Assembly (NCBI RefSeq): GCF_004352855.1
Contig: NZ_SJSC01000001.1
Location: 806,001 to 870,000, forward strand
Source: Marinomonas sp. KMM3893
Lineage (GTDB): Bacteria > Pseudomonadota > Gammaproteobacteria > Pseudomonadales > Marinomonadaceae
DNA length: 64,000 bases
Direction: 5' to 3'
This document shows, piece after piece, positions 19,119-27,612 of the stretch. Numbering within the stretch: position 1 is the stretch's first letter; the number at the start of each line of letters is the position of its first letter. The notes beneath the pieces were generated by a model. That model had not been told where the DNA came from. It was given only the letters and a program-made list of their open reading frames with translations, and made no database searches. The translations under genes were made by a program, and so were the position numbers.

Positions 19119-19532
19119 ATGCCTGTAGTTATTAAATACGTTGTAGAACGTGATGGAATTGAGAAAATGACATTTACTTCCAAAGCTGAAGCCGATGCCT
19201 ATGACAAGTTACTCGACACAGCAGACGCACTTTATGAAGTGTTAGAAAGTAGTGATTTAGCAGGAGACCATCAGCAAAAAGAAGCCTTGTCGATGTATCT
19301 TGCTGAAAACAAGGACACGCTGCTAGAGGCCTTAGGTGCAAAGCGTAAGACCACACCAAAGACAAAATCCAAAGCCAAAGAAACACAACCGAAAGAGCAA
19401 AACAAAAACGACACTTTGCCGTTAGAAGATCTTGTCATAGAACCAGATGAAGACGCTATTTACGATGCAGAGGAAATCTCCACCTCATTCGATGAAGATA
19501 GCAACGATTACCCTGAAAGCGACGCGGCTTAA
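19119..19532 (+). CDS. yebG: YebG family SOS-induced protein
   Basis: 137 aa. The N-terminal 80 residues (MPVVIKYVVERDGIEKMTF, SKAEADAYDKLLD, MYLAENKDTLLEAL) match YebG, a small DNA-damage-inducible protein that binds DNA in vitro. E. coli YebG is about 96 aa; here a linker rich in lysine and threonine (TPKTKSKAKE) is followed by an acidic tail of about 40 residues. A near-consensus LexA box lies just upstream. Transcription ends at a hairpin at 19551-19590. Exact role is unknown. Confidence 0.92.
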   Translation: MPVVIKYVVERDGIEKMTFTSKAEADAYDKLLDTADALYEVLESSDLAGDHQQKEALSMYLAENKDTLLEALGAKRKTTPKTKSKAKETQPKEQNKNDTLPLEDLVIEPDEDAIYDAEEISTSFDEDSNDYPESDAA

Positions 19533-19550
19533 TCCCACAGCGAGCCTTTA

Positions 19551-19590
19551 GCAAAAACGCCCTCTCCTTGATGGCGTTTTTGTCTTTTCT
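19551..19590 (+). terminator. Rho-independent terminator after yebG
   Basis: Stem CAAAAACGCC/GGCGTTTTTG with an eleven-base loop, followed by TCTTTTCT. It lies about 20 bp past the yebG stop codon. Confidence 0.8.
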
Positions 19591-19636
19591 AACTGAGATT
19601 TTTGGCTCTAACGATGACTCATGAAGGCTAAGCCCC

Positions 19637-20701
19637 TCATAACATCGGCTGTAATAATTGATGAATGAAATTCAATTTTTTACGCACAGCGGGGACAATA
19701 ACAAACGGGTATAAATCCGGCTGCCCCATGCTTCGATTGAGGTTATTCACTGCAAACGTAAGCGGTAAATACTGAGCCAGAATGTCATCAAAGTTTGAGT
19801 GTTGATACGGGTCAATCGTCACATTCACACAAAGTGACTGATATTGGGCATTAGGCGGCTGAAGGCTCATCCCGAACTGACTCGCGGTTTCTAACGTGTC
19901 GAGGATATGCAGATAATGCGCCCAAGTTTCGGCCCAATCTTCCCAAGGGTGAGAGGATGCATAAACACTGACAAACTGCTCACGCCAATTCTCGACTGGC
20001 GTCTCATAATGGCGCTGCAAAGCATCTTTATAGCTTTCCCGTTCATCGCCAAACAATTCGCGATAAAGCGCTAACGTACTTTCATCTGTCGCCACCAATT
20101 GATCCCAATAATAATGCCCAACCTCATGGCGAAAATGGCCAATTAGCGTACGGTAAGACTCATTCATGTCTTCTCGCATTTGCTCACGATCAGCACTGTT
20201 CGCTTCTGCGGCATTAATAGTGACTTGCCCAAGCGCATGACCGGTACTGGATTGCGCATTGTCCGGCACCACATTTTCTTCTGAGATGAAGTCGAATGAT
20301 AAACCGTCTTCAGGGTCTTCTTTTTTGCTGATCAAGGGCAACTCTAATTGCAGCAATGAATAGACTAATCGATGTTTAGCAAACTCTAGCTGCTGCCAAG
20401 CTTGGCGTTGCTCAATGGCTTCTAGATTGGGTATGTGTCGGTTCAAATCACAGGCCATGCAAAAAGTATGGTCGCTCTCCACCAGCCAATTACACACCCC
20501 ATGTTGATGATTATCACAATAATGCCATACGGGTGCCGGCACAGATGTGTCCGCTAAAGCAAGATAGCCTGAATCATGTGGCTTAAGTGCGCTTAATACC
20601 ATTTTGTCCGGCAAAAAACCTAAGGCAGATCCACAATTTTCACACAAGGTATTTTCAAATAACAAGACTTGTGAACACTGTTGGCAACTGAATATTTTCA
20701 T
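19637..20701 (-). CDS. Zinc-ribbon putative metallopeptidase (DUF2248 family)
   Basis: 354 aa. The N-terminus carries a zinc ribbon with cysteine pairs in SCQQCS and LCENCG, and a second cysteine cluster in CNWLVESDHTFCMACDLNRHIPN. The FRHEVGHYYW stretch gives an HExxH metallopeptidase motif near residue 210, with a downstream acidic ligand likely in the WAETWAHYLHILD segment (an ETWAH-type motif). The family is annotated as putative zinc-binding peptidase without known substrate. The start at 20701 is chosen because the zinc ribbon begins there; the frame is open 35 codons upstream. Confidence 0.85.
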   Translation of the reverse strand: MKIFSCQQCSQVLLFENTLCENCGSALGFLPDKMVLSALKPHDSGYLALADTSVPAPVWHYCDNHQHGVCNWLVESDHTFCMACDLNRHIPNLEAIEQRQAWQQLEFAKHRLVYSLLQLELPLISKKEDPEDGLSFDFISEENVVPDNAQSSTGHALGQVTINAAEANSADREQMREDMNESYRTLIGHFRHEVGHYYWDQLVATDESTLALYRELFGDERESYKDALQRHYETPVENWREQFVSVYASSHPWEDWAETWAHYLHILDTLETASQFGMSLQPPNAQYQSLCVNVTIDPYQHSNFDDILAQYLPLTFAVNNLNRSMGQPDLYPFVIVPAVRKKLNFIHQLLQPML

Positions 20702-21127
20702 CTTCGTTTGAGCTCTGAGTAATGAATAAAATAGGCGTAGCTGAATGCTTATAGAATGAAGAGCGCGATGCGTTAACACCAAGAACACACTCTCAAAAAG
20801 AGGCACTTATGAACATGCGATGTCCTTTCTTTATAATCCCTTTATCCATAGAAAGCGAGAGAATATGAACACAAGCCGCATTATCAACTCAAAGAAAAAA
20901 CCATTTACTTGAGTGTCTAAAAGCAACTTTCATGCGACATAAGATGATCAAAATAGGCTCTATTTATGATCGTTTGCAACACACCAAACCCAGCACACAG
21001 CTAAGGATGAAAGATGTCGTAAAATAAACACACCAATGAAATAAAATAGCCTATTTGTAAGAAGATTAAAGTTCATAAACCTTTTATTATAAGTCTTTAA
21101 TTCGCTGCCTACTGGAAATTGCCTTTC
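20702..21127. other. Intergenic region before the Kef-type antiporter
   Basis: 426 bp between divergent genes, AT-rich. Short inverted segments AAATAGGC (near 20951) and GCCTATTT (near 21050) face each other over about 90 bp. No open frame with family features, RNA gene or mobile-element end was recognised. Confidence 0.45.
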
Positions 21128-22993
21128 ATGATTGACGCTTTACTACTGACGTTCATTTTTCTTGTTGCTGGAGTCATTTCTGTCCCCATCGCTTCTCGAT
21201 TAGGACTCGGCTCAGTTCTCGGTTACTTATTAGCCGGCATAATCATCAGCCCCATTCTTTCCATTCTGAATGTGGACCTAGTCTCAGTACAAAATTTTGG
21301 CGAGCTAGGGGTCGTTTTGATGCTGTTTCTAGTGGGTCTAGAGCTAGAGCCGAAGAAGCTGTGGGCAATGAAAACCCGCTTACTTGGGTTAGGTGGCGGA
21401 CAAGTCGCGTTAACGGCATTGTTTATCATGGGCGCCTCCATGATGCTCGACCAGTCGTGGCGAATCAGTCTTGCGGTCGGCCTTATTTTGGCGCTCTCTT
21501 CAACCGCTATCGTGCTGCAAACCTTAGGGGAAAAAGGCTTAATGCGCTCAGACGGTGGGCAAGCGTCTTTTTCGGTTTTGCTCGCTCAAGACATCATAGT
21601 GATCCCTATGCTGGCGTTTATTCCTTTACTCGCCACACCTGAATTACTCAGCGCCTTAAATCATGCGGCCGAGCAAGCCTCAGCCCATGGCAGCAGCTGG
21701 AATTTATTGGAAGGGCTGGCCACCTGGCAGATTACCCTAGTCACAATCGGTGCCATTATTACCGTGATACTGGGCGGTAGTTACTTATCCAGCCCGATAT
21801 TTCGGTTTATCGCGTCCGCACAACTGCGCGAGCTCTTTACCGCGACGGCTTTGATGTTTGTTATTGGCACTACCTTATTGATGTCAGTGGTTGGCTTGTC
21901 TCCTGCTCTTGGGACTTTTCTCGCGGGGGTTGTTTTGGCTAACTCGCCCTACCGACACGAACTAGAAAGCGACATTGCCCCGTTTAAAGGGTTGTTACTT
22001 GGGCTGTTCTTTATGACAGTGGGCGCAGGGATCAACTTCAGTCTATTAGCCGATCATTTGATCAGCATCATCAGTCTTACTCTGGGCGTGATTGTGCTAA
22101 AAATGGTCGCATTGTTGATGCTGGGCAGTTTGTTCAAAATTCGCGGAGCAGACAAATGGCTGTTCGCGCTAGGACTGGCACAAGCTGGGGAGTTTGGCTT
22201 TGTATTGCTGTCGTTTACCGAATCGAATGGCGTGATCCCCAAAGCACTGGCCGATCAACTCTTACTGGTGGTGGCGCTCTCTATGCTACTCACCCCTATT
22301 CTATTTATTCTCTACGATCGTTATTTAGCGCCACATTATCTAAAGGACAAAGAGGATCAGCCTCAAGGGGTTGGCATGCCAGGAGATAAGAAAATCATTA
22401 TTGCCGGCTCAGGCCGAATGGGCAGCTTGATCGATCGAATGATGAGTCTTGCTGGGTACGACACCACAGTGATCGACTACAGTACCAAGCAATTAAGAAC
22501 ACTGCAGCGCTTTGGTGTGAATAACTATTTTGGCGATGTGACGCGCCCTGAACTGTTGCACGCCGCCGGCATTGAAGACGCGCAACTGTTAATTGTCGCC
22601 ATTGATGATCCAGAACAGATCTCTAAGCTGATTAAATACGTGATGGAGCACTACCCTCATTTGCACGTTATTTCACGGGCATACGACCGTCACCATGTTT
22701 ACGATTTATGGTCTTACGGTTGTCGCGACATCATTCGTGAAGTACACGACAGTAGTTTGCGCATGGGGCGTTCGGCATTTGAAGCTCTTGGAATCCCGCA
22801 AGAAAACGCCGAGAAGATGGTCGACCTATACCGACAACACGACCAAGACGCTATGGTCGCCGTTGCGGATGCTCACAAAATTGGTGTACCGGCGCACGAA
22901 AACAGCCATTACATTGCAAAAGTAAAAGCCTTTCTAGAAGCGTCTGACCCAGAAATAAAGACACAGATGCAAGCATACCGCGACACCAAATAA
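21128..22993 (+). CDS. Kef-type potassium/proton antiporter (CPA2) with TrkA-N domain
   Basis: 621 aa. The first 390 residues form about 12 membrane helices of the CPA2 exchanger fold, with GLGSVLGYLLAGIIISP and LALSSTAIVLQTLGEKG (the SSTA motif conserved in KefB/KefC). A Rossmann RCK/TrkA-N domain follows at about 420-540 with IIAGSGRMGSLIDR and DVTRPELLHAAGIEDAQLL. Predicted glutathione-gated potassium efflux that acidifies the cell during electrophile stress. The ATG at 21128 is chosen over a TTG three codons upstream. No KefF/KefG-type ancillary gene is adjacent. Confidence 0.9.
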   Translation: MIDALLLTFIFLVAGVISVPIASRLGLGSVLGYLLAGIIISPILSILNVDLVSVQNFGELGVVLMLFLVGLELEPKKLWAMKTRLLGLGGGQVALTALFIMGASMMLDQSWRISLAVGLILALSSTAIVLQTLGEKGLMRSDGGQASFSVLLAQDIIVIPMLAFIPLLATPELLSALNHAAEQASAHGSSWNLLEGLATWQITLVTIGAIITVILGGSYLSSPIFRFIASAQLRELFTATALMFVIGTTLLMSVVGLSPALGTFLAGVVLANSPYRHELESDIAPFKGLLLGLFFMTVGAGINFSLLADHLISIISLTLGVIVLKMVALLMLGSLFKIRGADKWLFALGLAQAGEFGFVLLSFTESNGVIPKALADQLLLVVALSMLLTPILFILYDRYLAPHYLKDKEDQPQGVGMPGDKKIIIAGSGRMGSLIDRMMSLAGYDTTVIDYSTKQLRTLQRFGVNNYFGDVTRPELLHAAGIEDAQLLIVAIDDPEQISKLIKYVMEHYPHLHVISRAYDRHHVYDLWSYGCRDIIREVHDSSLRMGRSAFEALGIPQENAEKMVDLYRQHDQDAMVAVADAHKIGVPAHENSHYIAKVKAFLEASDPEIKTQMQAYRDTK

Positions 22994-23010
22994 GCCCTGA
23001 AATGACGTAT

Positions 23011-23034
23011 CCTCAGTCTACTAACAGACTGAGG
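23011..23034. terminator. Hairpin between Kef-type and YrhK-like genes
   Basis: CCTCAGTCT/AGACTGAGG with a six-base loop in the gap between convergent genes. It lacks a clear T run, so its strength as a terminator is uncertain. Confidence 0.5.
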
Positions 23035-23039
23035 GTTCA

Positions 23040-23372
23040 TCACTCAATCTGCTTGTTACAAGTGGATTTATAAACACGCTTCACGTGCACCAAGCTGATC
23101 AATTTAATAATAGGTTTGATCAGCAATTGGCCGCTGCCCAAAATAAACAGCCAGGTTCCATCCACCACCAAGGCCTCTGTTAAAAAAAAGAAACTACCGA
23201 TCAAAAACCACACAGCAATCAAAAGGTCATTCACGGCACCAAGGGCTTCATAACGTCGTTGAATCACAATATGGTCTTGGTCTAAATCGAACTCAAATAC
23301 TTGTTTATTGCTTGGCACTTTTTGTCCTATCCTTTTGGGCTGAACAAGGACATCAGAGTGATATAAAAGCAT
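23040..23372 (-). CDS. YrhK-like domain protein
   Basis: 110 aa with two or three hydrophobic segments (about residues 45-65 and 68-90). The region IVIQRRYEALGAVNDLLIAV and the following GSFFFLTEAL fit the YrhK domain, a small membrane module of unknown function. It lies 26 bp downstream of poxB on the same strand, so it may be co-transcribed with it. Function cannot be inferred. Confidence 0.7.
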   Translation of the reverse strand: MLLYHSDVLVQPKRIGQKVPSNKQVFEFDLDQDHIVIQRRYEALGAVNDLLIAVWFLIGSFFFLTEALVVDGTWLFILGSGQLLIKPIIKLISLVHVKRVYKSTCNKQIE

Positions 23373-23398
23373 CTAATGTCCTTATTTTTCATCATTCT

Positions 23399-25111
23399 CT
23401 AACGTAGAAAGTTATCTCGAAGCAAGGATACCACTTCATCACTACGACCGTTAAGCACCGCTTTTAGTCCAAACATGGCGGTGGAAGCCACTTGATTGGC
23501 CTCAATTTTTGGCGGCATAACCAGCTCCATACGACTGACTTTAACGTCTAAAATGGCGGGCTTATCCGATGCTAACCACTGCGCCATCGCCCCTTCTAAC
23601 TGATCAAGACTGTCTACCCGCCAACCGTCTAATCCTAACGAGCGTGCAACATTTGAAAAATCTGGGTTCTGTAACCCCGTAAACGAATCCAATAACCCTT
23701 CTACCCTTTGCTCCATTTCAACAAAGCCCAAAGATTCGTTGTTAAAGATAATCAGCTTCACCGGGATGTTTTCCTGCACTAGGGTCAATAAATCCCCCAT
23801 CAGCATACTCATACCACCGTCACCACACATGGCAATGACTTGTCGATCTGGATAGGCTTTAGCAATCCCTAGCGCTTGTGGATAAGCATTCGCCATGGTG
23901 CCATGCAATAAACTGGTTAAAAAACTGCGTTTTCCGGTGGCGGTCAAATGACGTAATAACCAGACCATAGGAGAGCCGCCATCGGCGGTAAATGCCGCGT
24001 CGTCATCGGCGAGCTTATCCAACATGTGCGCCACGGTTTGTGGGTGCAATAAATCATTGCCTGATTTGGCTTCAGAAACATAATCAGCTTTGTCTTTTTT
24101 CCATTGCTGTAGAGCTTTGTCTAAATGCTCTTGGTCTAATCTAGCACTCAGTTTCGGCAATAATGCCTTGATGGTATCCCCTACATCACCGACTAAACCT
24201 AGGTCAATTGGACTGCGCTTACCCAGATGGCTGGCGTCTCGGTCTAACTGTACTATTTTGGCTTTCTCAGGGTAAAACTGGGTATAAGCAAAATCACTCC
24301 CCAGACAAAGTAATAAATCACAATCGGCCACCGCCTCCATACCTGCACGGTTACCTAACACCCCAGTCATACCGACTTGATTAGGGTTATTCGGTTCAAT
24401 AAATTCTTTGGAGCGTGAGCTATGAACAATGGGCGCCCTTAACAACTCAGATAATGACACCAACGCCTCTTTTGCCTCACGAGCACCAATCCCTGCGTAC
24501 AAGGTAATACGCTTTGCCTTGTTTATCATGTCGGCTAACTGGTCAATTTCTGCTTCATTAGGTCGTATCTCTGGTTTGGCTAAATGCACCTTCCAAGGTG
24601 CATCATCATGCACAGTCTCTTGAAACATATCACCGTTAACCACAATCACCGCAACGCCATTTTTAGCTAAGGCTGTTTGAGCCGCCTGCACGGTAATTCT
24701 TCGCGCTTGATCAGGGTGAGAGATGCGTTCGCAAAATACTGAACACTGCTCATAAAGTGATTTTTGATCAACTTCTTGGGGGAAGTTTAGCCCTTCTTCA
24801 CGACGATCCACATTAGACGCAATCAACACCATAGGCGCACCGTTGCGATGGCTTTCAAAAATGCCATTAATAAAATGCAAGCTACCAGGGCCACAGGTTC
24901 CGGCACACAAAGAAAGCTCGCCAGTCATGTAGGATTCGCCACCAGCAGCAAAGGCTCCCACTTCTTCATGACGCACATGAACCCAATCAATATCTGAGCC
25001 ACGGATGGAATCGGTGAGGTGATTGATGGTGTCGCCCACTATGCCGTAACAACGTTTGGCACCGGCTTCGGTCAATGCTTCTACCATGATTTTCGATACT
25101 GTTTTGCTCAT
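23399..25111 (-). CDS. poxB: Pyruvate dehydrogenase (quinone)/pyruvate oxidase PoxB-like
   Basis: 570 aa thiamine-diphosphate enzyme with the three-domain layout of acetolactate-synthase relatives: Pyr domain with the catalytic glutamate in RHEEVGAFAAGGES, central FAD-binding-like domain (about 190-330), and PP domain with MCGDGGMSMLMGDLLTLVQENIPVK giving the GDG-N motif. Closest in layout to PoxB, which oxidises pyruvate to acetate and carbon dioxide and passes electrons to ubiquinone at the membrane. The start at 25111 has a GGGAG ribosome site; the frame is open 13 codons more. Acetolactate synthase is less likely because no small subunit is present. Confidence 0.85.
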   Translation of the reverse strand: MSKTVSKIMVEALTEAGAKRCYGIVGDTINHLTDSIRGSDIDWVHVRHEEVGAFAAGGESYMTGELSLCAGTCGPGSLHFINGIFESHRNGAPMVLIASNVDRREEGLNFPQEVDQKSLYEQCSVFCERISHPDQARRITVQAAQTALAKNGVAVIVVNGDMFQETVHDDAPWKVHLAKPEIRPNEAEIDQLADMINKAKRITLYAGIGAREAKEALVSLSELLRAPIVHSSRSKEFIEPNNPNQVGMTGVLGNRAGMEAVADCDLLLCLGSDFAYTQFYPEKAKIVQLDRDASHLGKRSPIDLGLVGDVGDTIKALLPKLSARLDQEHLDKALQQWKKDKADYVSEAKSGNDLLHPQTVAHMLDKLADDDAAFTADGGSPMVWLLRHLTATGKRSFLTSLLHGTMANAYPQALGIAKAYPDRQVIAMCGDGGMSMLMGDLLTLVQENIPVKLIIFNNESLGFVEMEQRVEGLLDSFTGLQNPDFSNVARSLGLDGWRVDSLDQLEGAMAQWLASDKPAILDVKVSRMELVMPPKIEANQVASTAMFGLKAVLNGRSDEVVSLLRDNFLR

Positions 25112-25481
25112 TTCTAACTCCCTAAGGTGATGAAAAGTGATTACAAGCATGCGTGATATCGCTCACTTAATCAGCAAAACAGCTGGGGTTCCTTGCTATC
25201 TGCAAACAACTTACACACTAAATAAAGAATCAAACCCATAGGTTTTAGAAGAGAAAATACAAATAGCAAATCATCTCAACAACAGGAGTACCCCCTCAAA
25301 AGTCTATAAAAACAATAACCAGATCAATCATATATTCTGTAAAGGAAGAAGGTATTGGAGTACCATAAATTAATAAATAGCGCTTTATTGGTAGCCTCTT
25401 GTTATAACCACAATCCTTTTACAGCAAATAATCTAACTCTCTGTGCTATGGGGCGGAATATCTACACAGGAATCACCACGG
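25112..25481. other. Intergenic region upstream of poxB
   Basis: 370 bp between divergent genes. An open frame at 25355-25561 overlaps the membrane-protein gene and shows no family features. Promoters for both flanking genes are expected here, but no firm operator or RNA structure was recognised. Confidence 0.45.
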
Positions 25482-26687
25482 ATGTTGAACTTTTTTATTG
25501 TGGCTATCGCCACCTGCGTTTTTCTTTACCTCGCTTTTTCTACAAGGCTTGCCCGCTCTGAGGGCTGGAAAGCAACCGTCACACCGCTGGCTTCCATCAT
25601 GGGCAGTGGGTTTCTCGTTGTCGCTCCCTTATTGGCGGACTCCGTGGGGTATTTCGCGGTGCTCTGTATGGGGGTTTTATTGCTTCTCGCTTACGCTGTC
25701 GGCGGCGCTATTCGCTTCAACATTCGCCATTTTGAGCCCATTGAACATCAAAGAGGCCCAGCTCAAACGGTGTCGTTCGTGTCGCGCATTGTTTTAGCTG
25801 GCGCCTATTTCATTTCTGTTACTTATTATCTGCAACTCTTATCGGCTTTTTTGCTCAACGCCTTTGGTTACAGCAGCGAGCTTTGGTCAAACATTATTAC
25901 GTCACTTATTTTACTCTTTATTGGAGGCGTGGGTATGTGGCGCGGGCTGAGCCAATTAGAGAAAATAGAGAGTTACGCCGTCAGCCTTAATCTCGGTATG
26001 ATCGCAGGCCTACTCTTCGCTTTAGCGCTCTATAATATTCGCTTAGTGTCAGCAGGAAGTTGGCACTTACCCACTCTAGATTCCACCATAGACCTGCACG
26101 ATTTACGTGTACTACTAGGGTTACTCATTGTTGTGCAGGGCTTTGAAACATCGCGTTATCTACAAAGTGAGCACCCAGCCGAATTACGCATAAGCACCAT
26201 GCGTCTTGCTCAATGGATATCGGCGGGGATTTATATTGTTTTCTTAAGCCTGATGACGGTGCTATTCCAGCATGGCATGGGCGCAGATGTCACCGCGATC
26301 ACGAGCATGGTTGCACCGGTGGCAATACTACTGCCAATACTCATTTCAGTCGCCGCTATTGGCAGTCAATTTTCGGCGTCTGTTGCGGACACCTCAGGGG
26401 CTGGCGGTTTAGTTGAAGACATTGTTCAGCAAAAAATCCCTATTCGTTATGCCTATCTTCTGGTCCTTGCTGTGACGCTTTTTCTGACTTGGATGACGGA
26501 TGTAAACGCCATCATTGCGTACGCTTCACGTGCCTTTGCTTTATTCTATACATTGCAATCTGCAACCGCGGCCATTGTTGCTTACCAAACCAAAACACTA
26601 GAAAAACGCACACAAAAAGTACGCTTATTTAGCTTAATTTCACTGCTGTGTTTATTGGTTTTCTTATTTGGCCTGCCATCAGAATAA
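25482..26687 (+). CDS. Integral membrane protein of unknown function
   Basis: 401 aa, about 11 hydrophobic segments covering nearly the whole chain. Glycine-rich turns in TPLASIMGSGFLVVAPLL and in LLVVQGFETSRYLQ-like regions recall APC/LeuT-fold transporters, and the helix count would fit, but no family was recognised with confidence. The start at 25482 is preceded by AGGAATC and gives a hydrophobic N-terminus (MLNFFIVAIATC); the frame is open 13 codons upstream. It ends 240 bp before the diiron-oxygenase operon, separated by a strong hairpin, so a link to that operon is not shown. Confidence 0.65.
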   Translation: MLNFFIVAIATCVFLYLAFSTRLARSEGWKATVTPLASIMGSGFLVVAPLLADSVGYFAVLCMGVLLLLAYAVGGAIRFNIRHFEPIEHQRGPAQTVSFVSRIVLAGAYFISVTYYLQLLSAFLLNAFGYSSELWSNIITSLILLFIGGVGMWRGLSQLEKIESYAVSLNLGMIAGLLFALALYNIRLVSAGSWHLPTLDSTIDLHDLRVLLGLLIVVQGFETSRYLQSEHPAELRISTMRLAQWISAGIYIVFLSLMTVLFQHGMGADVTAITSMVAPVAILLPILISVAAIGSQFSASVADTSGAGGLVEDIVQQKIPIRYAYLLVLAVTLFLTWMTDVNAIIAYASRAFALFYTLQSATAAIVAYQTKTLEKRTQKVRLFSLISLLCLLVFLFGLPSE

Positions 26688-26728
26688 TTTTATATATCAA
26701 TATCTTATAAACTTTTCTTAGCACTATC

Positions 26729-26774
26729 GAGAGCAGCATAACCGCTGTTGAACAACAGAGGTTATGCTGCTCTC
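26729..26774 (+). repeat. 46-nt near-perfect hairpin
   Basis: Arms GAGAGCAGCATAACC and GGTTATGCTGCTCTC match perfectly over 15 bp, and the interior CTGTTG/CAACAG adds 6 bp around an AA turn. It follows the membrane-protein stop by 41 bp. There is no T run after it, so it may be a factor-dependent terminator, an RNA-stability element or a remnant of a small repeat. Confidence 0.6.
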
Positions 26775-26926
26775 ACTGCACAATTAGCGCCTTTTTACGC
26801 TCAGATTAAAAGATTATTCATATAAGGTGGATTATTTGGTCAAGCGTTATAACGCCGCTCATAATTAATTTTTTTTTCACTTACACTCACTTAATTTGCT
26901 TATATCCAGCAAGAAAGTGAGCGCGT

Positions 26927-27610
26927 ATGCAGCTATCAAATGCACAAAATATTGCCCCCAAGCAATATACGATTGCGATTCCAACTTTGCCCTATGAATT
27001 TGTAGCCGCCAACGCTTCAGGAGCAACCAGAACCCAATTGGAAAGCTTTATAAAAGAAGGCTTTCATAAAAAATACCAGGCGGATGTCAACACCTTCATG
27101 CCGTTGCTACTTGGCATACAAGCTCGCGGACTAAAAGCGGTGGTAGGGATAAGGCGTGGCAATGAGCCATTATTCACCGAACAATATTTACCTGCCTCCA
27201 TTACCGAAATACTGCAAGAACATGGCATCTGGACAGATCGCCATAACGTAGCTGAGCTGGGCAATCTGTACAGCCAGAACCAACGCTTCACCCTACCTCT
27301 ATTGATGACAGTCGTAATGAGCCTGTACTTATCCGACGTCGATTACTTGGTATTTTCAGGAACAAAAACAGTTTGCCAACTGCTCGAAAAGCTCAAATTA
27401 CCAATGACCTTTTTAGCCGACGTGAACCCTAAACGCTTAGTCAATGCAGAAAAGCAATGGGGGAGCTATTACCAAAACAGCCCTAAAGTCATGCTCCTCG
27501 ACGTCAAAAAATCAGTCTCGATCGCACTGATGCAACCTGAACTAGAAGCCTTACTTGAGCTAGTCAAAATGCATCTTCAACCCCTATTACTGCAAATGGA
27601 GGAACTCTAA
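26927..27610 (+). CDS. Thermostable hemolysin family protein
   Basis: 227 aa, first gene of a compact operon. It matches the thermostable hemolysin (delta-VPH) family of vibrios: N-terminal PYEFVAANASGATRTQLESF, then HNVAELGNLYSQ, YLVFSGTKTVCQLLEKLKL and WGSYYQNSPKVMLLDV. Despite the name there is no signal peptide or membrane segment. The order ELGNLY, then a helix, then TKTVCQLLEKL and WGSYYQ.P resembles GNAT-fold N-acyltransferases, so an acyl-transfer role is inferred. Its stop is 2 bp before the ligase start, whose GGAGG ribosome site lies inside this gene. Confidence 0.8.
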   Translation: MQLSNAQNIAPKQYTIAIPTLPYEFVAANASGATRTQLESFIKEGFHKKYQADVNTFMPLLLGIQARGLKAVVGIRRGNEPLFTEQYLPASITEILQEHGIWTDRHNVAELGNLYSQNQRFTLPLLMTVVMSLYLSDVDYLVFSGTKTVCQLLEKLKLPMTFLADVNPKRLVNAEKQWGSYYQNSPKVMLLDVKKSVSIALMQPELEALLELVKMHLQPLLLQMEEL

Positions 27611-27612
27611 TT

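Noticed and set aside
25355..25561. 68-codon open frame before the membrane-protein gene
   Set aside because: Overlaps the real gene in another frame, has no ribosome site or family features.
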